A stretch of DNA of 42,284 nucleotides from Candidatus Stahliibacteriota bacterium CG08_land_8_20_14_0_20_40_26 (GTDB lineage Bacteria; Hydrothermota; UBA3073): contig PEYP01000026.1 of assembly GCA_002774315.1 (NCBI GenBank), forward strand, positions 1-42,284, written 5' to 3'. Positions 17,721-26,289 of this stretch are shown one piece after another. The notes beneath the pieces are model-generated. The model worked only from the letters and a program-made list of their open reading frames with translations. It did no database searches and was not told where the DNA came from. Within the stretch, counting starts at the first letter, position 1; each line of letters opens with the position of its first letter. The position numbers and the translations under genes are program-made.

Positions 17721-19277
17721 TTATATAGCTATCCTCTTCACTCCCGGTCTTGATGTAATATAATCAAGCAAGAGCCTCGTTATGAATATTGCAGTGAAAA
17801 AGTTACATAGTATGCCAATGGACAAGACAACTGCAAACCCTCTTATAGGTCCTGTGCCAAAATAATAGAGTACTATTGCCATAAGTAGTGTTGTGACATT
17901 CGCATCCAGAATAGTTCTGAATGCCCTCCCATATCCTGCACCTATCGCCGCTCTTGTGGTCTTGCCTGCAAGCAGTTCTTCTCTTATCCTCTCATATATC
18001 AAGACATTTGCGTCCACACTCGTCCCGATGATGAGGACTATACCCGCAATACCCGGCAGGGTAAGGGTAGCACCAAGACCTGATAGAAGAGCGAGCAGAA
18101 AGAATATATTCAATATAACTGCAAAGTTTGCAATCAATCCGCAGCCTCTGTAGTATATCGCCATAAATATGAGCACGAGGATTGTGCCCAGAATCATCGC
18201 CTTCCCTGCCTTTCTCACTGAATCTGACCCGAGTGTCGGCCCAACCGTGCGCTCTTCAATGGTTTCAAGAGGTGCAGGGAGTGCACCAGCCCTCAATATA
18301 AGCGCAAGGTCTTGTGCATCCTTGGTATCAGCGCCAGGCATCTCTATCATAGAGTTGCCTGTTGCTATACGTTCCACAACCCTCGGCGCAGACTGCGCAA
18401 TTCCATCCAGCACTATAGCAATCTGTCTATCTATATTTGCCCCTGTTATCATCGCCCATTTTCTTCTTGCCTCAGGCTTCATTGTTAAATCAACCCTCGG
18501 TGCAGTGGGATTCTTGGGTGTGCCAATTTGCATTCTCGCATCAACGAGCGCCTCACCCGTAAGCACAGATTGTCTCTTGACGATATATATCAATTTGTAT
18601 TTCATCCCGTCCTCTTCCTTTAACTTGGAAAAGAGAATTTCTACATCCCTTGGGATTACGCTTTTCACCTCTTCCAGCGATAGATATTTTTCAAGGATTG
18701 GTAGATCGTATTCTGCAATCCTTCCCCTGTAAACGAGCGAGAGAAACGGGTTTTGGGGGATAAGCGTGGTATCATAATCTGCCTGTTTCAACTCATACTC
18801 ATATACAATTCTATCAATATCCTTGACTATACGTTCAAGATTATCGGGAGATTCCACAAGTTTGAATTCCAAAAGGGCAGTCTTTCCTATAATCTCTTTG
18901 GCACGTTCTCTATCCACCACCCCGGGAAGCTGAATTACAATCCCATCCTCCCCTTGTCTTGCAATCTCTGGTTCTGCTACACCAAACTGGTCTATTCTAT
19001 TTCTTATTATCTCCAACGCCCTATCTCGCGCATCCCTTGCACTGATACCCTCGGGAAGCTTGTCTCTGTCTACTGAGATGACTATATGCATACCCCCTCT
19101 TAGGTCAAGTCCCAATTTGAGTGCCTTCTTCTCTATCTTCTTCACATAACTCTCCGAGAGTGTTTTTCTCATCTCGGGGGTGATAGAGAAGTTCCTTATT
19201 GTATACGAAAGTTGCCACAGAGAAATTCCAAGGGCAACTAAAACTATCATAAATTTCCATCCAAGGTTGGTTCGCAT
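17721..19277 (-). CDS. secD: Protein translocase subunit SecD
   Basis: SecD is the larger RND-family partner of SecF. The 518-residue protein has an N-terminal helix, the LGLDLRGGMHIVI motif and the periplasmic P1 domain. The carboxy-terminal membrane domain contains GIAGIVLIIGTSVDANVLIYERIREEL and RTILDANVTTLLMAIVLYYFGTGPIRGFA. I start at ATG 19277 behind GGAGGAACG. An upstream ATG at 19313 has no ribosome site. A perfect consensus promoter lies at 19325-19353. The identification is secure. Confidence 0.96.
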   Translation of the reverse strand: MRTNLGWKFMIVLVALGISLWQLSYTIRNFSITPEMRKTLSESYVKKIEKKALKLGLDLRGGMHIVISVDRDKLPEGISARDARDRALEIIRNRIDQFGVAEPEIARQGEDGIVIQLPGVVDRERAKEIIGKTALLEFKLVESPDNLERIVKDIDRIVYEYELKQADYDTTLIPQNPFLSLVYRGRIAEYDLPILEKYLSLEEVKSVIPRDVEILFSKLKEEDGMKYKLIYIVKRQSVLTGEALVDARMQIGTPKNPTAPRVDLTMKPEARRKWAMITGANIDRQIAIVLDGIAQSAPRVVERIATGNSMIEMPGADTKDAQDLALILRAGALPAPLETIEERTVGPTLGSDSVRKAGKAMILGTILVLIFMAIYYRGCGLIANFAVILNIFFLLALLSGLGATLTLPGIAGIVLIIGTSVDANVLIYERIREELLAGKTTRAAIGAGYGRAFRTILDANVTTLLMAIVLYYFGTGPIRGFAVVLSIGILCNFFTAIFITRLLLDYITSRPGVKRIAI

Positions 19278-19324
19278 CGTTCCTCCAGAGTTAATAAGGA
19301 AGAGATGTGTCAAAAATCTGGCAA

Positions 19325-19353
19325 ATTATAACATAAATATTTCCCTATGTCAA
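19325..19353 (-). promoter_or_regulatory. Perfect consensus promoter for secDF
   Basis: Minus-strand TTGACA (19353-19348), 17 bases and TATAAT (19330-19325) would start transcription about 41 bases before secD. It gives secDF its own promoter although lptA lies just upstream on the same strand. Confidence 0.82.
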
Positions 19354-19380
19354 GAAAAAACTTTGTTGCCGCAGTCTTAT

Positions 19381-20100
19381 TCACTCCCGTCTGCTTCCTC
19401 TTACATTTCCCTTTGCCCGCAGTTCTATTATCTCTCCTTCATTTATCATCATCTCTATATAATCACCACTCAGGCTGTCCTTATCTGTTACAACAACTGG
19501 CCTACCGAAGAACATCAACAAGTCTTTATCCATATAATAGCGGAGAGTATCTGAATAGACTTTAAATCTTCCCTTTGTGAGTGTGTTTCCCCTTGCTACA
19601 ACGAGTGTATCACCATACACTCTCAGCGTATCACAGGCAAGCTCAATGGTATCTTTCTCTGATTTGAAAAGCACATTACTCCAGACAACACCCTCTCTCT
19701 TTTCAAAATTATAAAATCCTTTGTCTCCTTCTATGCACTTGCCCCCACCCCAGATAATAAGTGAATCTTGTGCATACACCTCATTTCTCTCTTCGTATAG
19801 TGTCCCCTTTCCTGCGGTGAGCGTGTCTTCCCTCCTTTCTGCCCTCATCCTGTCCTCTATATAATATATCCTATCAAAGAAATATCTACCAAGACCGCCG
19901 TATATTACGAGGTCTTCCTTTTCTATCCTGAGGTTGCTCCATACCCTTACACTATCCTCTGTCACAAGTGCTCTATCTGATGTTACCGTTACAGTATCAA
20001 TTATGAGTTCCACATTATCGTACAGGTATGTATATGGCTCTATGTAAATAGAACTATCAGCCCTTGCCGTGTATGAAAGGAGGAAGAATAAGAATATCAT
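19381..20100 (-). CDS. LptA/OstA-like periplasmic protein
   Basis: A 239-residue exported protein with signal sequence MIFLFFLLSYTARA. The rest is a string of short beta strands with repeating patterns (TSDRALVTEDSVRVWSNLRI, YVYDNVE-type turns, GNTLTKGRFKVYSDTLRYY, DKDSLSGDYIEMMINEGEI, LRAKGNVRG). This is the OstA/LptA beta-jellyroll pattern for lipopolysaccharide transport across the periplasm. Its ATG overlaps the stop of the LptC-like gene (ATGA), strongly suggesting a shared job. It is longer than E. coli LptA. Function is inferred from fold pattern and neighbour. Confidence 0.7.
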   Translation of the reverse strand: MIFLFFLLSYTARADSSIYIEPYTYLYDNVELIIDTVTVTSDRALVTEDSVRVWSNLRIEKEDLVIYGGLGRYFFDRIYYIEDRMRAERREDTLTAGKGTLYEERNEVYAQDSLIIWGGGKCIEGDKGFYNFEKREGVVWSNVLFKSEKDTIELACDTLRVYGDTLVVARGNTLTKGRFKVYSDTLRYYMDKDLLMFFGRPVVVTDKDSLSGDYIEMMINEGEIIELRAKGNVRGSRRE

Positions 20101-20606
20101 CTCTTTTCTCCTGTAGCTCTTACTTCTCTTATTTTGATCTCTGTAAGATTGGGGCTCGACTCAAAACCACTTCCCTTTATTACACCATCCTTTGTTATTA
20201 TTATCACACTATCCTTTGACACTATTTTTTCCCTCTCTTGCTCCCAGGAGAGTATTTCTGTCTTGAGTATCCTGCCCGATTCCATAGAGGTGACCACTAC
20301 ATTGCCCTTTGCCAACATATCACCAGAGGGGAATACATACCCCGAATCTGATGTAAGAACAGATGAAGTTTCTTCCTTGGTATCATAAAAAAAGAGATGG
20401 ACATCACATATAAGTGTAGTATCTCCATAAACATAAGCCCTTTCTGCACAAAGCCTCCACAACATCTTGCCTTTTATTGTCTCGACCACCTCAAACTTTC
20501 CTATTGTCTTATCCACCGGCCGTGTGTCCATCTTCTCAGACTCTCTCTCTCTCTTGCAGGAGAGAAGAAAGAGAAAAATTAACAGGACGATTCTTATCTT
20601 ACTCAT
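20097..20606 (-). CDS. LptC-like lipoprotein
   Basis: With ATG 20606 the protein is 169 residues and begins with a lipoprotein signal ending LLIFLFLLSC, the cysteine being the lipidated residue. The mature part has the LptC-type alternation: KFEVVETIKGKMLWRLCAERAYVYGDTTLICDVHLFFYD, then GDMLAKGNVVVTSMESGRILKTEILSWEQE. These are the strands that accept lipopolysaccharide from LptFG and pass it to LptA. The overlap with the LptA-like gene supports the call. No Shine-Dalgarno is visible. An upstream in-frame start at 20723 would read through the end of accA and is rejected. Confidence 0.7.
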   Translation of the reverse strand: MSKIRIVLLIFLFLLSCKRERESEKMDTRPVDKTIGKFEVVETIKGKMLWRLCAERAYVYGDTTLICDVHLFFYDTKEETSSVLTSDSGYVFPSGDMLAKGNVVVTSMESGRILKTEILSWEQEREKIVSKDSVIIITKDGVIKGSGFESSPNLTEIKIREVRATGEKR

Positions 20607-20679
20607 ATATATAAAAAATACTGGCAGATACAGCGAATCTAAGATTTGCATGTGTGAAGATTTCCTTTGAAGAGGTTTA

Positions 20680-21642
20680 TTATAGGTCCTGTTTAACGAC
20701 ACCCATCCCCTGAAATTTCTCAATGCGCCTTTTTATGAGTTCCTCAACAGGTATCTCTGACAACCTATTAATCTCATCTAAAATGAAATCTTTAAGAATA
20801 GATGCCGCCTTCTTAGGGTCCCTGTGTGCTCCACCAGATGGCTCAGGTATCACCATATCAACCACACCCAGTTCAAAGAGGTCCTGGGCAGTAATCTTCA
20901 GCGCCTCTGCCGCATCAGGGGCTTTCGACGCATCCCTCCACAGTATTGATGCACATCCTTCGGGTGATATTACGGAATAATAAGCATACTGCATTATGGC
21001 AACGACATCACCAATACCTATTCCCAGTGCTCCACCACTTCCACCCTCGCCTGTGATGATGACAACTATGGGTGTAGGCAGATGTGCAAACTCTCTTATA
21101 TTTATCGCAATTGCCTGTGCTTGTCCCCTTTCCTCCGCACCTATTCCGGGATATGCTCCTGGTGTATCAACAAGCGATACTATGGGCTTTCCAAATTTTG
21201 CTGCAAATCTCGCCGCTTTTAACGCCTTTCTGTATCCCTCTGGATGTGCCATTCCAAAATTCCTCTTTATCTTCTCCTTCGTAGTCCTCCCCTTCTCTTG
21301 CCCAATAAGGAGAGTGGATTTGCCTTTTATTCTGGCAAGTCCACAGATAATTGCAGGGTCGTCTTTAAAGCATCCATCACCATGGATTTCAAAAAAATCG
21401 TCAGTAATGTACTTCACATAGTCCAGAAAATATGGTCTTGCAGGATGTCTCGCAAGTTGAACCCTCTGCCATCGTGTGAGGTTTCCGTATATCTCATCTC
21501 GCAGTTTCTTGAGTTTTTCCTCGAGACTGGCTATCTCATCTCTCAAATCTGCGACACCTTCTTGCTGAAACAGTTTCAGGTCTTCTATCTTCCGCTCCAA
21601 TTCTGCTATGGGCTTCTCAAATTCAAGAAATGTTCTATTCAT
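20680..21642 (-). CDS. accA: Acetyl-CoA carboxylase carboxyltransferase subunit alpha
   Basis: AccA with AccD transfers the carboxyl group from biotin to acetyl-CoA, the first step of fatty-acid synthesis. The 320-residue protein starts with a coiled region (FEKPIAELERKIEDLK) and contains RHPARPYFLDYV, GRTTKEKIKRNFGMAHPEGYRKAL, SLVDTPGAYPGIGAEERGQAQAIA and ITGEGGSGGALGIGIGD, all characteristic. A promoter TTGACT-17-TATACT ends only six bases before the ATG, so the message is probably leaderless. No accD is in the window. Confidence 0.96.
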   Translation of the reverse strand: MNRTFLEFEKPIAELERKIEDLKLFQQEGVADLRDEIASLEEKLKKLRDEIYGNLTRWQRVQLARHPARPYFLDYVKYITDDFFEIHGDGCFKDDPAIICGLARIKGKSTLLIGQEKGRTTKEKIKRNFGMAHPEGYRKALKAARFAAKFGKPIVSLVDTPGAYPGIGAEERGQAQAIAINIREFAHLPTPIVVIITGEGGSGGALGIGIGDVVAIMQYAYYSVISPEGCASILWRDASKAPDAAEALKITAQDLFELGVVDMVIPEPSGGAHRDPKKAASILKDFILDEINRLSEIPVEELIKRRIEKFQGMGVVKQDL

Positions 21643-21648
21643 CGCTCA

Positions 21649-21677
21649 AGTATACCACAAAATCCCAAAAAAGTCAA
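21649..21677 (-). promoter_or_regulatory. Promoter for accA, predicting a leaderless mRNA
   Basis: Minus-strand TTGACT (21677-21672), 17 bases and TATACT (21654-21649) are followed by TGAGCG and then the accA ATG. The expected start of transcription falls at or next to the start codon. Confidence 0.75.
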
Positions 21678-21698
21678 GTTTTTTGAATTATTTTTTCC

Positions 21699-21727
21699 TT
21701 GACTTTTGCTATAGTTAATGGTATAAT
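21699..21727 (+). promoter_or_regulatory. Promoter for the LolA-like gene
   Basis: TTGACT (21699-21704), 17 bases and TATAAT (21722-21727) are divergent from the accA promoter, about 147 bases before the next plus-strand gene. Confidence 0.75.
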
Positions 21728-21873
21728 GTTTTAGGGCTTCGTAAAACTCAGCCCTTGATTATACCGATTAACATTGAGATTACGCGGATTAAAAAACCTC
21801 GTCGGGAATATCTATGTAATCTTTCCAAAACCTGTGTAATCAGGTATAATGAATATTATACCAGGAGGAACAA

Positions 21874-22776
21874 ATGAGAATCAATATATTTTGTTGGGTT
21901 ATGATCGCACCCTTTGTCCTTTCTGCTTCTTCAACAGTAGAGAAAATGACAGCCGAGAAAGTTATCCAGCATTCTGTGGCTAGCTATGAGAAGCAGATGA
22001 AGGGCGTGAAGGACATTACTATAGCCACTGATAGGGCTATAACTTATCAGAAATGGACAACTATCGAGGGAAAAACAATATGCAAAACTCGGCATGAAAT
22101 GGAGATAATGGGTAAAAAGTTTGTCACTATCTATGATGGTGTATACCAATGGGAACAAAATCCTGTGTTGGGTAAAGTGACAAAAGAAAAAATTGGCTAT
22201 AATCCCTATCAGACGATAGAAAATTTAAAGACTACTCCGGCCCAATATGGAGGAACCGAGCAGATTGATGGGCATAAAACCTATATCCTGGACATCAAAG
22301 ATATTACTAAACTAATAGGTTCTGCTAAACCGGAAGGGATGGAGAAAGTTAGGATCAGCGGTAAGCTTTGGGTGGATGCCAAAGATTGGGTTATCAGGAA
22401 GATGGAAATGGATATAGAAGGTGTGGATGAGAAAGGTCAAAAAATAACCGTAAAAACTACTACTGAAATGAAAGATTTCCGTAAGGTCAACGGCCTACTC
22501 ATTCCCTACCGTACTGTCATGACTATGGGTGGAGGGGTTCCAAAACTATCCCCAGAACAAGAACAAGAAATGCACGAAGGGTTAGCAGAAATGCAGAAAC
22601 AGTTGGAAGAAATGCCTCCTGAGCAGCGAAAGATGGCTGAGAAAATGATGAAACCGCAGATGGAAATGATGCAAAAAGCTCTTGGTGGAGGTGGAGAAAC
22701 CACCGAGGTTAAGAAGGTAACAATCAACACAGGGCTTTCAGATAACCTATTCGACGGGAGCAAGCTAAAACAATAA
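21874..22776 (+). CDS. Secreted LolA/outer-membrane-lipoprotein-sorting-like protein
   Basis: A 300-residue exported protein. The signal peptide is followed by a beta-rich domain: DITIATDRAITYQKWTTIEGKT, FVTIYDGVYQWEQNP, IDGHKTYILDIKD, ISGKLWVDAKDWVIRKMEMD and GLLIPYRTVM. This matches the convex half-barrel of LolA-like proteins (DUF4412/outer membrane lipoprotein-sorting type). A methionine- and glutamine-rich linker (KLSPEQEQEMHEGLAEMQKQ..., about 225-270) precedes the closing strand ending DNLFDGSKL, common in this group. It might bind a lipid or lipoprotein in the periplasm. GGAGG stands before the ATG and a consensus promoter lies upstream. The family call is moderate and the role unknown. 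Confidence 0.65.
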   Translation: MRINIFCWVMIAPFVLSASSTVEKMTAEKVIQHSVASYEKQMKGVKDITIATDRAITYQKWTTIEGKTICKTRHEMEIMGKKFVTIYDGVYQWEQNPVLGKVTKEKIGYNPYQTIENLKTTPAQYGGTEQIDGHKTYILDIKDITKLIGSAKPEGMEKVRISGKLWVDAKDWVIRKMEMDIEGVDEKGQKITVKTTTEMKDFRKVNGLLIPYRTVMTMGGGVPKLSPEQEQEMHEGLAEMQKQLEEMPPEQRKMAEKMMKPQMEMMQKALGGGGETTEVKKVTINTGLSDNLFDGSKLKQ

Positions 22777-22814
22777 TTCCACCTAGTAGGTATGTAATAG
22801 GCTCAATTTCAGCT

Positions 22815-22890
22815 AACAACATGTTTGCGACGCTTCGCTAAATCCCTTTGGCAACTTCTTTTATCCTCGATACGTTAGCAGAAATATTAC
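22815..22890 (+). other. attC-like recombination site at the start of the accessory block
   Basis: Left core AGCTAAC (about 22815-22821) is followed by TGCGACGCTTCGC and AATCCCTTTGG, then CGATACGTTAGCAGAAAT with right core GTTAGCA. Core complementarity, spacing (about 70 bp) and position between plus-strand genes resemble an integron attC. The right edge shares GTTAnnnGAAAT with the spacers near 26380 and 28505. It is not a perfect match to the attC consensus. Confidence 0.42.
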
Positions 22891-22969
22891 TCGGGACACT
22901 CCTAATTATGAAAGAAAGGCAAAAAATTTATAAAGTTCCATAATTTATAGCTAAAAGGAGGGTGTAAAA

Positions 22970-24679
22970 ATGGAATATCGCAGCGTCGATGAATTGGTTA
23001 GAAAGCTATCGCTTCTAAACAAGGTTGAGTCAACCAAAAAATTAACAGAGTTTTATGCAAAAGCAAGGTTTCAAATAAGACCAGAAGAATTCGATAGAAA
23101 GTACGTTGATGGAAGAGATGATGGTGGTATAGATTTCTATTATAATGAGGATACTAATTTCTTTATCTTTCAGACGAAGTTTACTGAGAGCCCGAAAAGA
23201 ACAAGTACATCTGAGATATTTAATGAAATCAGAAAACTAAAAAATACTCTGACTAATGAAAACCCGAATAGAAGAGCTAATGATTTCGTAAATTCATTAA
23301 GAAGAGAAACCGGAAATAAAGACGCTATTCTTGAAATATTATGGCTAACCACGAATATAGTAAAACCGTCCGTAAGGGAAGAGATACAAAAAGATTTAGA
23401 CGAATGGAGAAAAGAGAATGGTTGGTCGCTTGTTATTGACTTTGTCGCTATCGACAAATATGCTATAGAGAGTACAATTTATGATGTGAAACATGGCTAT
23501 ATTCCTTATACTGGCAAGAAAATATTAAAATTGCAAGAAGGAGAGTGGATAGAGAGCGAATGGGAAGAAACTCGTGTGTATTCTATTATTTGCTCAGTAG
23601 ATATTAATGATATTCTAGAATGGTTCCGTAATTCTGATGAAATAGATAGATTTCTACAGAAAAATGTTAGAGAATTTCTTGGTGAAGCTACCAAGATAAA
23701 TAAGGCAATCGCAAGATCCTATTCAGATGCCCCAACTTGGTTTTGGTATAAGCATAATGGCATCATCATTTTTGCAGATAATGTATATCTCGACAAAACA
23801 AGAAGTGAACTTGTTTTAAGAAATCCACAAGTAGTAAATGGTGGTCAAACATTAAAAGCCTTATTTTCTGCCTACGATAAAAATAATCGAAGAGGTAGTC
23901 CAGCAAAGATTATGCTTAGGATATACAGATTACCTTACGAGGATACTAAAACCTACAAAAGAAGTATCGAGATAATAGCTGCGCTAAATTCTCAGCATCA
24001 AATTAGAGCTTCAGATCTAAAATCGACCGATCCAAGACAAGTTAGATTAGAACAATTATTTGAGAATCTCGGTGCTGGTTATAAATACCTGCGAAAGAGA
24101 TCTAAAGAAGCAAAAAGCACCAGATATTCCATTACAATGAGGAATCTCGCTCTAAGATATTATGTTTGTGAGAAAACCGTACCCCATGAAGGTGTAAGAG
24201 GAAATGTTGAAGAGCTATTCGAGGAAGATAGCAAGTATGATTACGTCTTTAATGAAAAAGCGATTAATAGAGATATGGCTAATAATCACATAATAATCAA
24301 TTATGTTACTACGTGGGCCATCGATCAAATACTGAAAAAAGTAGATATGCCAAAAAGAGATGAAGAATTTTTCCCATACACAAAGTGGTTTGTTCTTGTA
24401 GATATGTATAATAAACTAATGGAATGGAAGCAGAAGAAATTTGAACTAGGTTGGCAAAGTTGGATTAACTTTATAGAAAAACCTCAATTTGAGAAGGGGA
24501 TCTCAGATTACGCCCACAAAGCTTTTAGAATAGGTAGAGAAATTATACCTGCATACGAAGAAGCGAAAGGTTTCTTTAGATCGAAAGATGCGGTGAGGAA
24601 ATTTTCTTCTAAGACAGGTAAACGAAATTTTGAATCTTCAATTAATAAAGCATATACTATATCTAAGGATGATCTATAA
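22970..24679 (+). CDS. AIPR-family protein with Mrr-like nuclease motif (putative phage defence)
   Basis: AIPR proteins are named for abortive-infection phage resistance. In this 569-residue protein the AIPR core is visible around 230-400: TWFWYKHNGIIIFADN, RNPQVVNGGQTLKALF and ALNSQHQIRASDLKSTDPRQVRLEQLF. The N-terminus carries a restriction-like fold motif, Asp55 in DGGID followed by Gln68-x-Lys70 in FIFQTKF, the GxD...QxK pattern of Mrr-type nucleases. A strong AAAGGAGGGTG precedes the ATG. A retropepsin-like protease starts 38 bp downstream on the same strand with its own strong ribosome site. Nuclease activity and defence role are inferred from motifs. Confidence 0.8.
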   Translation: MEYRSVDELVRKLSLLNKVESTKKLTEFYAKARFQIRPEEFDRKYVDGRDDGGIDFYYNEDTNFFIFQTKFTESPKRTSTSEIFNEIRKLKNTLTNENPNRRANDFVNSLRRETGNKDAILEILWLTTNIVKPSVREEIQKDLDEWRKENGWSLVIDFVAIDKYAIESTIYDVKHGYIPYTGKKILKLQEGEWIESEWEETRVYSIICSVDINDILEWFRNSDEIDRFLQKNVREFLGEATKINKAIARSYSDAPTWFWYKHNGIIIFADNVYLDKTRSELVLRNPQVVNGGQTLKALFSAYDKNNRRGSPAKIMLRIYRLPYEDTKTYKRSIEIIAALNSQHQIRASDLKSTDPRQVRLEQLFENLGAGYKYLRKRSKEAKSTRYSITMRNLALRYYVCEKTVPHEGVRGNVEELFEEDSKYDYVFNEKAINRDMANNHIIINYVTTWAIDQILKKVDMPKRDEEFFPYTKWFVLVDMYNKLMEWKQKKFELGWQSWINFIEKPQFEKGISDYAHKAFRIGREIIPAYEEAKGFFRSKDAVRKFSSKTGKRNFESSINKAYTISKDDL

Positions 24680-24717
24680 GAGATAAACATTAGGCGACAT
24701 TTTAGGGAGGTGAACAC

Positions 24718-25158
24718 ATGAGAATATATCAAACCATTAGATTCCAAGGAGCAAGAAACACAACTCAGGAAAACGCCTTGATAGATACTGGAGCAGATAT
24801 ATCCATAATACCATTAAAGTTAGCTGTGATGATTGGTGCATGGCGCACGGATCAAACGATAAATATCAGTGGTGTCCATGGGCAAAGCAGAACATTACCA
24901 CTTGGGGTTGCACACATTTACTTTCCATCCTTAAGTGAAATGGGTGGGCGATTCGTTATTGCTATAAGTGACATAGAACAAAAGCCTATAATTGGTATGG
25001 ATATACTAAGACCTCTTGGAATTAACATTGATACTAGAACCCATCAGCTATCAGTAAGAAATGAACTTTGGGAAGCTTTCAAAACTTTGTCTGGCGTGGG
25101 TGTTTTAACCTTTGTGGGGATAAAGATATTGGAGTCAGTTTTCGAGGAGAAACGATGA
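24718..25158 (+). CDS. Retropepsin-like aspartic protease
   Basis: A 146-residue protein with the retroviral-type aspartic protease signature: active-site ALIDTGADISIIP (Asp23-Thr-Gly), hydrophobic flap-like strands (VAHIYFPSLSEMGGRFVIAISD) and the second conserved loop IIGMDILRPLGINID. Such single-lobe proteases act as dimers. A hydrophobic tail segment (LSGVGVLTFVGIKILE, 124-139) might be a membrane anchor. GGGAGGTGA is an ideal ribosome site. The gene is bracketed by a 15 bp inverted repeat (24689-24703 and 25164-25178, 13 matches), like an integron cassette. Pairing with the AIPR gene suggests the protease processes, activates or restrains it, which is an inference. Confidence 0.75.
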   Translation: MRIYQTIRFQGARNTTQENALIDTGADISIIPLKLAVMIGAWRTDQTINISGVHGQSRTLPLGVAHIYFPSLSEMGGRFVIAISDIEQKPIIGMDILRPLGINIDTRTHQLSVRNELWEAFKTLSGVGVLTFVGIKILESVFEEKR

Positions 25159-25163
25159 ATGCC

Positions 25164-25285
25164 AAAACGTCGCCTAACACATATTAAAGGCGATTTGTCC
25201 CACCTATCTACCTGTCGCTTGCCTACCGTCAGGCAGGATAGACAGGAAAAATGGTGGGCAGGCAAGAAAAAAGGTTAGTGAATAG
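25164..25285 (+). repeat. attC-like structured spacer with GC hairpins
   Basis: It begins with canonical left core GCCTAAC inside CGTCGCCTAACACATATTAA, continues GGCGATTTGTCCCACC and ends with GGTGGGCAGG and GGTTAGTG. A compound hairpin of the dispersed family (CTACCTGTCGCTTGCCTACC... GTCAGGCAGGATAGACAGG) fills the middle. The same left arm recurs at 29405 and 35611. Confidence 0.45.
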
Positions 25286-25560
25286 TAAATGGTGAATAGT
25301 GAATAGTCGTGGGAAAGGATTTGCGGTTTTTTATAAGGGAATACTGCTTATACTTTCGCAGCAGTAAGTGCAAACAACAGACAGGGTTTCTACAACATAA
25401 ATTGATTTTACGCCGAAGGCGTACCTCGAGACACGCAAGAAATTATCTTGACGCCTTTTAATTATTATCACGGACTTTGCAGCTCACTACGTTCGCCCAA
25501 ATGCTTCGCACTTCGCAAAGCCCGATGACATTATCTGAAATTTTGCCGATGAAATATAAT
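25286..25560 (+). repeat. Spacer ending in attC-like hairpin before the cyclase-like gene
   Basis: The first part is low-complexity (AGTGAATAGTAAATGG words). From about 25394 it has TACGCCGAAGGCGTA, then TCTTGACGCCTTTTAATTA followed by TTATCA, then the stem GGACTTTGC/GCAAAGCCC around AGCTCACTACGTTCGCCC, closing with CATTATCTGAAAT. The stretch TCTTGACGCCTTT-TAATTATTATCA is the 'empty' version of the site at 28386, which has a 20 bp hairpin inserted. Confidence 0.5.
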
Positions 25561-26280
25561 ATGGATAATCAGGAAAAATATAAAAGGTATGTCGCACATT
25601 TTGATATGTTGGGTTTTAAGAATGCAACCTTGAGAAACCCTGATGAAGCTTGGAAAGCATTAAGCAGTTTACGAGCTTGTATGGATAGAGTGTTAGAATT
25701 ACATATTAAAGTTCTATCTACAAATGAGATTATATCAAATAGAATAAAGGCTTATATCTTTTCTGATAGTATCTTAATCTTCACTTTAAGAGACGAACCC
25801 AAAGACCTCATCTCGATGTTAGTTCTAACTTCTCAGATTTTTGCAGATTCATTACATGCTTGTATTCCACTTAGAGGAGGCATTTCCTATGGTGATTTTT
25901 TCTTTAATCTAGACTTACATCTTTTTTGTGGTACTCCTTTTGTTAAAGCCTATGAGATTGGAGAAATGGTCCAATGGTCTGGAATTGTTGTAGATAAGGC
26001 TGTTGCTGAACACTATCAAAAAAATCCATTTCCCAAGTCTCGTGGTAGTCCAATCATCATACAATGGGATGTTCCAGTTAAGCCTTATGGCAAAAAGAAG
26101 TTTTGGGTCGTTAATTGGTCCGTTATTTTTAGGCGTAATTTTAAGAAAGAGCTACCAATTTCTGTTCAAGATTATTACGAAGCTTTTAAAAGCCTTTTTG
26201 GCCCTTATGAAAATTTGCCTGCCGATGTCAAAGCTAAATATGAGAATACCGTTAATTTTATAAATTCCAATTTAGGTTGA
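25561..26280 (+). CDS. Class III nucleotide-cyclase-fold protein, Pycsar-cyclase-like
   Basis: Starting at ATG 25561 the protein is 239 residues. It has the layout of stand-alone prokaryotic cyclases of the Pycsar type: AHFDMLGFKN with probable metal-binding Asp15, AYIFSDSILIFT with Asp69, PLRGGISYGDFFF (103-115) and FCGTPFVKAYEIGE. Pycsar cyclases make cCMP or cUMP on phage infection and trigger membrane or TIR effectors. No such effector is adjacent. The next gene is a TPR/zinc-ribbon protein across another structured spacer. Earlier in-frame starts lie inside the preceding hairpin and are rejected. The fold call is moderate. Product nucleotide and function are unknown, and it could instead be a degenerate regulator. 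Confidence 0.55.
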   Translation: MDNQEKYKRYVAHFDMLGFKNATLRNPDEAWKALSSLRACMDRVLELHIKVLSTNEIISNRIKAYIFSDSILIFTLRDEPKDLISMLVLTSQIFADSLHACIPLRGGISYGDFFFNLDLHLFCGTPFVKAYEIGEMVQWSGIVVDKAVAEHYQKNPFPKSRGSPIIIQWDVPVKPYGKKKFWVVNWSVIFRRNFKKELPISVQDYYEAFKSLFGPYENLPADVKAKYENTVNFINSNLG

Positions 26281-26289
26281 AAATCAAAT

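Noticed and set aside
25477..25560. Longer start for the cyclase-like gene
   Set aside because: The extra 28 codons run through the GCAAAGC hairpin of the preceding spacer and are not protein-like.
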